From an uncultured Prevotellaceae bacterium (GTDB lineage: Bacteria; Bacteroidota; Bacteroidia; Bacteroidales; Bacteroidaceae): a DNA stretch of 63,183 nt. The DNA is taken from NCBI GenBank assembly GCA_949295905.1, contig CASFNA010000013.1:1-63183 (forward strand), in the 5' to 3' direction. Both the position numbers and the translations under genes were made by a program. The notes under the pieces are model-generated. The model did not search any database. It saw only the letters and a program-made list of their open reading frames with translations, and had not been told where the DNA came from. Below are positions 19,218 through 26,944 of the stretch, piece after piece. How positions within the stretch are numbered: position 1 is the first letter of the stretch; each line of letters starts with the position of its first letter.

Positions 19218-19985
19218 ATGATTGAAATAAAGAACCTTTACAAGTCGTTCGGCGAAAAGAAAGTGCTCAATGACATAAGCGCCGTATTCGACAGCGGAAA
19301 GACCAACCTCATAATAGGCCAGAGCGGCTCGGGCAAGACCGTACTCATAAAGAACCTCGTAGGGCTTCTTGACCCAACGAGCGGCGAAGTGCTGTATGAC
19401 GGACGCAACTTCGTGGCCATGGACAAGAAGGAAAAGGCCGCACTGCGCCGCGAGATGGGCATGATTTTCCAGAGCGCGGCGCTGTTCGACTCGATGACCG
19501 TGCTCGAAAACGTCATGTTTCCGCTTGACATGTTCTCGTCGATGACGCTCCGCGAGCGCATCAACCGCGCCAGGACGTGCCTCGACCGAGTAAACCTTAC
19601 AGGCACGGACCACAAATATCCGGGCGAGCTTTCGGGCGGAATGCAGAAGCGCGTGGCAATAGCCAGGGCCATATCGCTGAACCCCAAGTACCTTTTCTGC
19701 GACGAACCGAACTCAGGACTCGACCCGAAGACATCACTGGTAATCGACCAACTGCTGCACAGCATCACCCACGAGTTCGGCATAACGACCATCATCAACA
19801 CCCACGACATGAACTCCGTGATGGGCATTGGCGAGAACATAATCTTCATACACGAAGGACGCAAGGAGTGGGAAGGCGTAAGCTCGCAGGTGATGGGCAG
19901 CGACAACCAGAAGCTAACCGACTTCATCTTCGCCTCGGACCTGCTCAAGAAAATGCGCAAAGCCGCCCTCGAGAAGATGAGGTGA
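19218..19985 (+). CDS. mlaF: MlaF-type ATPase of the phospholipid transport system
   Basis: This 255-residue ABC ATPase is the partner of MlaE. Walker A is GQSGSGKT (about residue 35), the Q-loop is MIFQSAALFDSMTV, the signature is LSGGMQKRVAIARA and Walker B is YLFCDEPNSGLDPKTS. The switch histidine is in NTHDMNSVMGI. The combination SGGMQKR with PNSGLDP is characteristic of Mla/MCE ATPases. The C-terminal tail (SDLLKKMRKAALEKMR) is short. It follows mlaE in the same direction, and the pair form one transcription unit interrupted by a repeat-rich 133-nt spacer. Confidence 0.92.
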   Translation: MIEIKNLYKSFGEKKVLNDISAVFDSGKTNLIIGQSGSGKTVLIKNLVGLLDPTSGEVLYDGRNFVAMDKKEKAALRREMGMIFQSAALFDSMTVLENVMFPLDMFSSMTLRERINRARTCLDRVNLTGTDHKYPGELSGGMQKRVAIARAISLNPKYLFCDEPNSGLDPKTSLVIDQLLHSITHEFGITTIINTHDMNSVMGIGENIIFIHEGRKEWEGVSSQVMGSDNQKLTDFIFASDLLKKMRKAALEKMR

Positions 19986-20025
19986 CGGTTGATTATTTCC
20001 AGACAAAGCGCAAAATTCCTGTCAA

Positions 20026-20112
20026 AATGTTTTGATTGTCAATTTAATTGCATACATTTGCCACCGTCAGCCGTCATTATCAAGGCTGCGTAACATAAAC
20101 AATCAAAACATT
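20026..20112 (+). promoter_or_regulatory. Promoter of the choloylglycine-hydrolase gene inside a 14-bp perfect inverted repeat
   Basis: TTTG (20031-20034), an 18-nt spacer and TACATTTG (20053-20060) form the promoter. The arm AATGTTTTGATTGT (20026-20039) covers the -33 box. Its exact complement ACAATCAAAACATT (20099-20112) ends 7 nt before the ATG. Because one arm lies upstream of the transcription start, this looks like a DNA-level operator pair rather than an mRNA hairpin (inference). Confidence 0.6.
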
Positions 20113-20119
20113 GACAATC

Positions 20120-21205
20120 ATGTGTAAAACCAGATTTCTGGCCGCATTTGCGGCCGTGGCGTTGCTCGCCGTTGCGGGCAAGGCCGACGCTTGCACGGGC
20201 ATCACACTCAAAAGCCAGGACGGCAGCACCGTCGTGGCGCGCACGATAGAATGGGGCGGCAGTGACCTGAACAGCCGCTACGCCATCGTTCCGCGCGGTT
20301 ACACGCAGTCGTCATACATCCCCGGAGGGACGAAGGGCGGCATGACGTTCACCGCCAAGTACGGTTTCGTGGGGCTGTCGGTGGAGCAAGAGGAGTTTGT
20401 AACCGAAGGACTGAACGAGGAAGGGCTGTCGGCCGGACTGTTCTACTTCCCCGGTTACGGGCAGTATGAGGACTACGACGAAAGCCTGAAGGCGCAAAGC
20501 ATAGCCGACCTGCAGCTCGTTTCGTGGATGCTTGGCAGCTTCAAGACCGTTGACGAGGCAATAGAAGGGCTGCGGCAGGTGCACGTCGTGGCAATAGACC
20601 CTCGCGCATCGACCGCCCACTGGCGCGTGGCCGACCAGTCAGGCCGCCAGGTTGTCATCGAGATTGTAGACAAAAAGGTGAACGTCTACGAGAACAACAT
20701 AGGCGTACTGACTAACTCGCCGGGCTTCGAGTGGCAGGTGACCAACCTCAACAACTACGTGAACCTCTATCCTGGAACGGCCAAGCCGAAGGCCAGAGGC
20801 GGCGTGCAGACAGCCTCGTTCGGCGCGGGCAGCGGCTTCTTAGGGCTTCCCGGCGACGTTACCCCACCCTCGCGCTTCGTCCGCGCGGCACTGTATCAGA
20901 CCACGGCGCCCGTCCTCGCCACGGCTGACAAGACCGTAAGGCAGTGCTTCCAAATACTAAACAACTTCGACATTCCCATCGGCATAGAGACGGCCGAGGG
21001 CGAAACGGCGGTAGACATACCCAGCGCGACGCAGTGGACGTCGGCCACCGACATCAGCGGACGCAAGCTATACTACCGCACGATGTACAACAGCGCAATC
21101 CGGATGTTCGACCTCAACAATATTAACTTCGGCAAAACGAAGTACAAGACGGCGCCGCTCGACGAGGTGAAGGAGCAACCCGTTTACGCCGTAAGCGTAA
21201 AGTGA
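20120..21205 (+). CDS. Secreted choloylglycine hydrolase / linear amide C-N hydrolase family protein
   Basis: This 361-residue Ntn hydrolase belongs to the bile-salt hydrolase/penicillin V acylase family. MCKTRFLAAFAAVALLAVAG is a signal peptide. Cleavage after KADA would expose Cys25 (CTGITL) as the N-terminal nucleophile, the family hallmark. Other active-site candidates are the Arg in VVARTIEW, the Asn in VLTNSPGFEWQ and the Arg in PPSRFVRAAL. The ATG at 20120 is chosen over an upstream TTG. The secreted form resembles gut Bacteroidetes enzymes that cleave conjugated bile salts, N-acyl amides or beta-lactam side chains; the sequence alone does not separate these. It is monocistronic, with a distinctive promoter repeat and a 33-bp hairpin at its stop codon. 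Confidence 0.88.
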   Translation: MCKTRFLAAFAAVALLAVAGKADACTGITLKSQDGSTVVARTIEWGGSDLNSRYAIVPRGYTQSSYIPGGTKGGMTFTAKYGFVGLSVEQEEFVTEGLNEEGLSAGLFYFPGYGQYEDYDESLKAQSIADLQLVSWMLGSFKTVDEAIEGLRQVHVVAIDPRASTAHWRVADQSGRQVVIEIVDKKVNVYENNIGVLTNSPGFEWQVTNLNNYVNLYPGTAKPKARGGVQTASFGAGSGFLGLPGDVTPPSRFVRAALYQTTAPVLATADKTVRQCFQILNNFDIPIGIETAEGETAVDIPSATQWTSATDISGRKLYYRTMYNSAIRMFDLNNINFGKTKYKTAPLDEVKEQPVYAVSVK

Positions 21206-21286
21206 AAAGGTAAAAGTGAAAAGTGAAAAATCCAAATGTATAAACAACGGTAATGGATTTTTCACTTTTCACTTTTACCTTTTCAC
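21202..21286. terminator. Bidirectional terminator: perfect 33-bp inverted repeat of GTGAAAA words
   Basis: The arms 21202-21234 and 21254-21286 are exactly complementary over 33 bp, with a 19-nt loop. The left arm overlaps the stop of the hydrolase gene and the right arm touches the stop of the minus-strand gene at 21287. The stem is AT-rich and consists of repeated GTGAAAA/GTAAAAG words. Confidence 0.8.
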
Positions 21287-22216
21287 TTACTTCGGCATTT
21301 CCGGTGTCCCGAAGGGAATCTTGCCCACGCTCGGCATTCCTTCGGGCATTATTATGGGGCCGCTGCGCTCCTTGCGGTTGAACACCGCGTTGTCAATCAA
21401 TTCCTTGACGAGCGGGCCTACCGGCAATTCCAAAGTAAACTTTTCGCTGAACTTGATTTTAGGAGTTATGATGGGCGACGTTACCCAACGCCGCGCGAAC
21501 GTGTCGTAATAACGCTCCACGCCGAGGTCCATGCCGACCGTCTCGCCCATGAACGTTACGAAGCCGCCGTACCCGGAGGTGCCCATGTAGGGGAAGGCGG
21601 CCATCGTGTAGAACGAGCGGTTGTCGGTGTAACGGCCGAATACGGTGGCCGACCACTGGTCGCTGAAGCGGTAAGTGGCCGCTCCGCTGACGCCGAAATG
21701 CGTCCTCGTGCCGCGCCACAGCAGGTAGCGGTCGGCCGATAGCGAGCCTGTCAGCGTGAGGTTGCCGACGTTCTGCACTACGCCTACAGACGCATTCTGG
21801 CGCGACATGAGCGCGGGCATGGTCTGGCGGAACGACGAGCCTACCACGGCTCCGCCTCGCCACTGCGTCAGCACGCCGCCGCGGTTGAAGTCGAAAGCAT
21901 ACGGATTGTGCCCGAACTGCGGCATGGCCGACGCCGGAGTGATGCTGCCGAGGCTGCGGTAGTCGGCCGTAGGCACTGCCAGGCTGTCTGCCATGCGCCA
22001 CCGTGGCAGCCTGTCCGCCTGCGGCACAAAGCTCTTCACGTTGGCCGCGAACGCCAGCGAGTCGCGCAACGCCTCGGGGCTGGGCACATTCATCACCGCC
22101 GGAGCGAGCCCGTAGCGCGGCCTGTCCGTGCCGAGCAGTCCGCCCGTCTCCTGCGCGCTTGCCGCCCCGTGCAAAAGGGCAAGGCACGCCGCAACGCTCA
22201 ATAGACTGTACTTCAT
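21287..22216 (-). CDS. Exported protein of unknown function, probably outer-membrane beta-rich
   Basis: The product is a 309-residue protein with a clear signal peptide (MKYSLLSVAACLALLHGAAS, cut before AQE). An alternative ATG lies two codons upstream. The first roughly 130 residues are Pro/Ala-rich with RPRYGLAPAVMNVPSPEALRD. Residues about 130-240 alternate strands and turns (NVGNLTLTGSLSADRYLLWR, HFGVSGAATYRFSDQWSATV), as in small outer-membrane barrels. The C-terminus is Pro/Met-rich (IIMPEGMPSVGKIPFGTPEMPK) and unlike a barrel's usual aromatic end. I do not recognise the family. It is monocistronic, facing the hydrolase gene. Confidence 0.6.
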   Translation of the reverse strand: MKYSLLSVAACLALLHGAASAQETGGLLGTDRPRYGLAPAVMNVPSPEALRDSLAFAANVKSFVPQADRLPRWRMADSLAVPTADYRSLGSITPASAMPQFGHNPYAFDFNRGGVLTQWRGGAVVGSSFRQTMPALMSRQNASVGVVQNVGNLTLTGSLSADRYLLWRGTRTHFGVSGAATYRFSDQWSATVFGRYTDNRSFYTMAAFPYMGTSGYGGFVTFMGETVGMDLGVERYYDTFARRWVTSPIITPKIKFSEKFTLELPVGPLVKELIDNAVFNRKERSGPIIMPEGMPSVGKIPFGTPEMPK

Positions 22217-22259
22217 CCTCATAACGCAAGCATTTTACCGCCGTACATACGGCATAATG

Positions 22260-22292
22260 CAAAATTACCCATTTCCGCCGACACTCGGCAAA
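22260..22292 (-). promoter_or_regulatory. Promoter of the exported unknown protein
   Basis: On the minus strand TTTG (22289-22292), a 21-nt spacer and TAATTTTG (22260-22267) match the Bacteroidetes consensus. The leader would be about 37 nt. Confidence 0.7.
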
Positions 22293-22380
22293 AGTACAAT
22301 ATAAATATAGTTAAACGGCATAATTATGACCACGCCGACACCTTTGCGGAAGCAATCGGCGAACAATTTTAAGCGCGCCA

Positions 22381-22480
22381 ATAACCCATTGATGCTCAAT
22401 CGGTTACAAACGCCTTTCAAAAGCCGTGTTTTGCATTACAAAAGACGGCCTTTCAGGCGGCAAAAGGCCATCTTTTACCG
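22381..22480. repeat. AAAGGCC-type intergenic array 5
   Basis: The conserved flank TAACCCATTGATGCTCAATC (22382-22401) precedes three units: AAAAGCCGTGTTTT, AAAGACGGCCTTT and AAAGGCCATCTTTT. It lies between divergent genes, directly upstream of the second TPR regulator promoter. Confidence 0.8.
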
Positions 22481-22485
22481 CCCGT

Positions 22486-22519
22486 TTTGCCGTATTTCGG
22501 AAAACAACCGTTATATTTG
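22486..22519 (+). promoter_or_regulatory. Promoter of the second TPR regulator, placed at its start codon
   Basis: TTTG (22486-22489), a 22-nt spacer and TATATTTG (22512-22519) match the consensus. Transcription should begin near 22525, the first base of the GTG start, so the message may be leaderless. Confidence 0.6.
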
Positions 22520-22524
22520 CACCT

Positions 22525-24289
22525 GTGAAACAGACTACCTTGATAACCATTACCCTCGCCGCCCTCGTCGCGACATGCCTCTGCGCCTGCGGCGGCGGAC
22601 AGCACCGCGAAGCGCAGATAGCCGCCATAGACAGCATAGCCACCGACAACGCGCCGCGCGCCCTGACGCTGCTCGACAGCCTGAAGCCGCGCATGGCCGG
22701 AGCTACGGAGGCCGAATGGAGCCTGTACTCGCTGGTACGCGTGAAGGCCGAAGACAAGGCTTTCATCGAGCACAAGACGGACACGGTGATGCTGCGCCTC
22801 ATCGACTACTTACGAGACAGACGGCGACAAGACGCTCCTGCCGCAGGTATATTACTACGCAGGCCGCGTGTACGCCGACATGGATGAGGGCAACCTCGCC
22901 CTGCAATACTTCCAAAAAGCCGTAGCACTGACCGACAGCACCAACGCGTTATACAACAAAGTGCTGTCGCAGATGGGGAGCCTATTCCTATACCAAGGGC
23001 TGTATGAAAAAGGCATCAAAGCCTTTCACCATTCTTACGAACATCATAAAAGGGAGGGAAGCAAGCTGGGGCAGGCCGACGCCCTTTGCGGAATTGCACA
23101 GTGTTTGCAGCGAAGCGGTAGCAAGAAGCAAGCATTGCAATACTTCAACCAGGCTCTACGTCTGTCACGCGAAGCAGGCAACAAACAATATGAAGCCGAA
23201 ATGACAGCCCAAATTGCCAACCATTATTACAAAGCCAAGCAATATGATATAGCCTTGGAACACATAAGGCAGGCATTGACCTTTGTTGACAGCATCGGCG
23301 CACGACCCGTCTACGCCATCGCAGCGGACATATACAACAAGGTTGGAAAAGAAGATACCGCAACAATCTTGTACAAAAAGCTGTACGCACTAAATGACAT
23401 TTACGCAAAACACTGGGCAAGCAAGCGGCTCGGCCACTATTACCTTGAGCATAAAGACATGGCAAAAGCCGCCTTCTTCCTTGATGAATATGACCGATAT
23501 GCAGACTCCATCCAGACTATAACACAGACTGAAACGGTAGCAAGAATAGATGCAGTCTACAACTACAACATAAGGGAAGAGGAGAACGACAGGCTGAAAA
23601 GCGAGATTACAAAAAGCAAATACATCATTGCAGTAACGGTAATACTTGCCATAGCTGCTATGCTTGCCGTGTTCGCCCTTATACAGTATTCAAAGAAAAA
23701 GAGGATTGCCGAGCGCGTGAAATACGAGAACGAGAAGCGCTACCTCAACTCGCTTTACGAACAAAGCAGCAAATTCATAACCGACAACAACAAGAAAATA
23801 AACGAGCTGAAGCAGCAACTTGCCGTGTCGGCAACCCAAAACGAGAGCCTCAACGCCACCCTCAAAGCCAAGGAAGAGCAGCTGAACAACCTAAACAAGA
23901 TGGCCGTAATGAGGGCGGAAAACAGGAAACTGGCCGCCGCCGGGCTGGAAAGTTCAGGCATCTGCGCCAAGCTCTTCGCTCTGCTTAACGACAACACGAC
24001 AAGCGATTTCGACAAAAAGCTCACGGCGGAAGACTGGCAAAGCTTGGACGAAGAGGTGAACGCGCACTACCCGGAGTTCAAGGAACGCCTGTACGGACTG
24101 TGCCGCATAAGCGATACGGAGTATCGCGTGTGCCTGCTGCTGAAAGTCGGCGTAGCCCCGAAAGACATCGCCACGCTGACAATAAAGACAAAAAGCGCAA
24201 TATCGGTAATGCGCAAACGCCTGTACGCCAAAGCCTTCGGCAAGGGAGAGACACCCGAAAAGTGGGACGAGTTTATACGCTCACAGTAA
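22525..24289 (+). pseudogene. TPR regulator with LuxR-like C-terminus, interrupted by a +1 frameshift
   Basis: A GTG start opens a lipoprotein-type leader (MKQTTLITITLAALVATCLC, then AC), and the frame stays open only to 22887. An extra T at about 22810 shifts it. From 22811 the next frame continues (YETDGDKTLLPQVYYYAGRV) to 24289. Removing one base gives about 587 residues, matching the intact 579-residue paralogue at 13.2 kb: TPRs, a membrane segment (YIIAVTVILAIAAMLAVFAL), a coiled coil and a LuxR-like end (ISDTEYRVCLLLKVGVAPKD ... VMRKRLYAKAF). The second fragment retains the membrane and HTH parts and could be expressed alone. A true mutation and a sequencing error both remain possible. 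It precedes a DUF3244-like gene, as in the first locus. Confidence 0.75.
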
Positions 24290-24305
24290 GGCACTTACGC
24301 CCGGA

Positions 24306-24358
24306 TGTCAACCGTTTTGTAAACCGGCAAAACCATTTGTCAACTGTTTTGTCAACTG
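24306..24358 (+). promoter_or_regulatory. Four TGTCAAC-type direct repeats
   Basis: TGTCAACCG (24306), TGTAAACCG (24318), TGTCAACTG (24338) and TGTCAACTG (24350) form two pairs, each spaced 12 bp, with 20 bp between the pairs. They lie just upstream of the -33 region of the DUF3244-like gene and just after the regulator gene. The pattern is that of an operator array for a DNA-binding protein; the TPR regulator is the obvious candidate (inference). Confidence 0.55.
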
Positions 24359-24366
24359 AAAATCTG

Positions 24367-24428
24367 CCGTTTCATATCCGTTCATTATAATTTTGCCGTC
24401 GAAATCAAAACAAACGGATATGAAACGG
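24367..24428 (+). promoter_or_regulatory. DUF3244-like gene promoter enclosed by a perfect 16-bp inverted repeat
   Basis: CCGTTTCATATCCGTT (24367-24382) and AACGGATATGAAACGG (24413-24428) are exact complements. Between them lies TAATTTTG (24388-24395), an exact -7 element. The right arm spans the ATG (24420-24422). The first arm is upstream of the transcription start, so an operator or cruciform is more likely than an mRNA hairpin. Confidence 0.65.
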
Positions 24429-24800
24429 AATTTACTTTTATTTTTGGCTGCGGCCATGACATTCAACGTTTGCTTAGCCGATGTGTTCTATATAAGGCTA
24501 CAATGCAGACCTGAAATTGATGACAATGTAACCAAAACAACCAACAGAGGACGCTCCCTGCAAGTCTCCCCCTCCGCAATGTACGACACCGACACGGGCT
24601 GCTTGACGGTAACATCGCCAGTAATGATGTACGGTGCGCACATTAAAGTAACCGACGCATGGGGCAATACTGTGGCCGACGAGTACACTGACATCACAAA
24701 ATCAGGAGTTGAAATACAGCTTGCCGACGGGCAGGAAGATGCGCCTTACACGCTCGAAATAGAGTGTGGCGACGGCGGTTGGTACGGCCGTATCGGCTGA
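24420..24800 (+). CDS. DUF3244-like small secreted protein (second copy)
   Basis: This 126-residue protein has a signal peptide (MKRNLLLFLAAAMTFNVCLA) and one beta-sandwich-like domain. Shared features with the 12.7 kb paralogue are the RS motif (GRSLQVSPSA), a central VTDAWGNTVADEYTDI turn and a C-terminal hydrophobic strand (APYTLEIECGDGGWYGRIG). It follows a TPR regulator by 130 nt, the same spacing as in the first locus. The ATG at 24420 lies inside a 16-bp inverted repeat; the TTG further upstream is rejected. The role is unknown. The consistent linkage suggests a regulator-controlled envelope protein. Confidence 0.6.
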   Translation: MKRNLLLFLAAAMTFNVCLADVFYIRLQCRPEIDDNVTKTTNRGRSLQVSPSAMYDTDTGCLTVTSPVMMYGAHIKVTDAWGNTVADEYTDITKSGVEIQLADGQEDAPYTLEIECGDGGWYGRIG

Positions 24801-24882
24801 CCGTACCACATTTAAGACATAATACCATGAATGCCGCTTGGCGGCATACCATACAAACTAATAACTAAAACCAAACCTAACA

Positions 24883-25470
24883 ATGCTTAAACACGTAATT
24901 TTCGCAGCATCGCTGATGCTGTGCGCGTCGGCATCGGCGCAAAACACAGCAGGACAACGCTCCGACCGCAAAATAATCGAAATCAGCAAAATCGTAAAAC
25001 TAAGCCCTGAGCAGGAGGCGACCATCCGCAAAGCCTACGACGCCTACAACCTTACGGTGGACTCCGCGCTGTATGTGGAGCAGGACCCGGTCAAGGCTTC
25101 GCGCATGAAATATGCCGCCAACAAGACCTTCTACAAAGCCATGATGGGCGCACTGACAACCGAACAGCGCAACAGTTACATCCAAGTAACCTCAATTCCT
25201 GACGTGGAGGCGAAGACGGAGTACAACCTCAGCCTGCTGCGCGAGGGCGGAGAATATACGGAAAGCGAGCTGAAAAGCGTCAAGAAGGACATTTTCAACT
25301 ACCTGATGAGGGAAAAGCTGGTCTACATGCGCGACAAATACGACGTTGCAAAGCAAAAAGACAACATCCGCCGGTTGAAAGACACACAGCCAAAGGCTAT
25401 GAAACAGAGCAACATCATCGAGAAGATGAAGGTGCAGGGACGGCTGCAAAACGGCAAAATCAAGTGGTGA
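24883..25470 (+). CDS. Secreted helical protein of unknown function
   Basis: The product is a 195-residue protein with a signal peptide (MLKHVIFAASLMLCASASA, cut before QNT). The mature part is almost entirely predicted helix and highly charged. LSPEQEATIRKAYDAYN and MMGALTTEQRNSYIQV resemble the LTxEQR motifs of Spy/CpxP-like periplasmic chaperones, although the order and spacing differ. The C-terminal third is Lys-rich (KQSNIIEKMKVQGRLQNGKI). It lies between the DUF3244-like and Sel1 genes with short gaps (82 and 31 nt) and probably shares their transcript. The Spy-like link is a weak inference. Confidence 0.5.
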   Translation: MLKHVIFAASLMLCASASAQNTAGQRSDRKIIEISKIVKLSPEQEATIRKAYDAYNLTVDSALYVEQDPVKASRMKYAANKTFYKAMMGALTTEQRNSYIQVTSIPDVEAKTEYNLSLLREGGEYTESELKSVKKDIFNYLMREKLVYMRDKYDVAKQKDNIRRLKDTQPKAMKQSNIIEKMKVQGRLQNGKIKW

Positions 25471-25501
25471 CGACATACTGATGAACGAAAGACACACGAC
25501 A

Positions 25502-26911
25502 ATGAAAAAAATATTACTATTTATAATGACGCTCGCCGCCGTCGCTCCAGCCATGGCGCAAAGGTCGGTTTCGCTCGACACTATCGACACAAAGACGCAA
25601 CTTAGATGGGCTTACCGCTACAAAAACGGCATAAACGCCGACGTAAGCCTTAAGAACGCGGCTAAAATATACATGCACCTGGCACGCCAGGGCAACATTG
25701 ACGGAATGCGCGAGCTTGGCCGCATGTACCTGTACGGGCAGGGCGTGGAGTGCAACCGCCGCTACGCAGGCCGTCTGCTGAAGCGCGCGGCGGAGTGCGG
25801 CGACGCGAAGGCGATGTGCCTCCTGGCGCAGATGTACCAGCAGGCGTTAGGCTTCAAACAGAATTACGAAAAGGCGTTCTACTGGTATAACATGGCCGCA
25901 AAGAAGGGCAGCGGCCGCGGATGGTACGGTGCGGGCTACATGCTGTACAAGGGTCTCGGCGTGAAACAGGACTATGCCTTGGCCGAGAAGTACCTGCTGC
26001 GCGGCTCGGAGCGCGGCAACCAGAGCTGCGACTTCCTGCTGGGAGGCTACTACATGAACGGCTACGGCGGTTCGCCAGACTATACCAAGGCCGCCAAACA
26101 TCTTGACCGCGCCGTAAAAGAAGGGCACGGCTGGACGCTCGACATGACAAAATACGGCGTGATGGACTCTATAAAGAATGCCCGCGCAAGGCGTGCGGCC
26201 ATGCCTATGATGATGGCTGCAAGTACCGCTCCACGCACACTGGCCGCCGTTGACAGCCTTCTGGCCGAGCTTCCGGCAGACACCTTGGCTGGCGGATGGA
26301 CAGGAACGGTGTACACCTGTGACTGGTCTGGCAAGGAAATACTGGCCGAAGAGCCTATTACTATCGACATAACGCCGCAAGACACGCTGCTAACCGCTGC
26401 ATGGACATGGGGCGAGGGCGACGGCGGAGACTTCACCCCGACCGAACGCCGCGGAGCATCCTGGCGCATAACACGGTTGGGCGACAACGAGGAAGGCCGC
26501 CGATGGGTGATAACGTCAATGACCTTCGGCCTGGCCGATGCCAACACCCTGTGTGCCCGCCTGCGCTGCATGAACGTGAAACACTACGAAAAGCGCAAGC
26601 CCGTATTCGCCGTGCTGCGCCGCAACGAGCCTGTAACGCCGCAACGCTACGTGCCCTTCAGAATCATGCAAGTAGCCCCGATGCCTGTAACCAACGGACA
26701 GTTCACCGTAACATTGCAGGCCAACGAAAGCTGTACCGTCAGCGCAAGCATATACAGTGCAAGCGGAATGAAAGCGGCCGACTGCGGCATAATGCACATA
26801 GACGAAGGCGAGAACTACCTGCAACTCAACGCCGCGCTCACTCCGGGACAGTACGTCCTGCGCATCACCGGCGCAAAAGGCAGCGCGTCAACCCAAATTA
26901 TATGCCGATAA
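25502..26911 (+). CDS. Secreted Sel1-repeat protein with a T9SS-type C-terminal domain
   Basis: The product has 469 residues from the ATG at 25502 (MKKILLFIMTLAAVAPAMAQ, a signal peptide); an ATG seven codons upstream is less likely. Residues about 45-215 hold four to five Sel1-like repeats (GMRELGRMYLYGQGVECNRR, AMCLLAQMYQQALGFKQNYE, YGAGYMLYKGLGVKQDYALA), which usually mediate protein contacts. A lipocalin- or jelly-roll-like middle region (about 250-370) follows. The last roughly 75 residues (VSASIYSASGMKAADCG ... LTPGQYVLRITGAKGS) resemble a type A T9SS sorting domain. Export through the Por machinery encoded at 53-59 kb is expected. Function is unknown. Confidence 0.65.
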   Translation: MKKILLFIMTLAAVAPAMAQRSVSLDTIDTKTQLRWAYRYKNGINADVSLKNAAKIYMHLARQGNIDGMRELGRMYLYGQGVECNRRYAGRLLKRAAECGDAKAMCLLAQMYQQALGFKQNYEKAFYWYNMAAKKGSGRGWYGAGYMLYKGLGVKQDYALAEKYLLRGSERGNQSCDFLLGGYYMNGYGGSPDYTKAAKHLDRAVKEGHGWTLDMTKYGVMDSIKNARARRAAMPMMMAASTAPRTLAAVDSLLAELPADTLAGGWTGTVYTCDWSGKEILAEEPITIDITPQDTLLTAAWTWGEGDGGDFTPTERRGASWRITRLGDNEEGRRWVITSMTFGLADANTLCARLRCMNVKHYEKRKPVFAVLRRNEPVTPQRYVPFRIMQVAPMPVTNGQFTVTLQANESCTVSASIYSASGMKAADCGIMHIDEGENYLQLNAALTPGQYVLRITGAKGSASTQIICR

Positions 26912-26944
26912 CCTGAAAAACACCTAAATTACGAAAGATTAACG

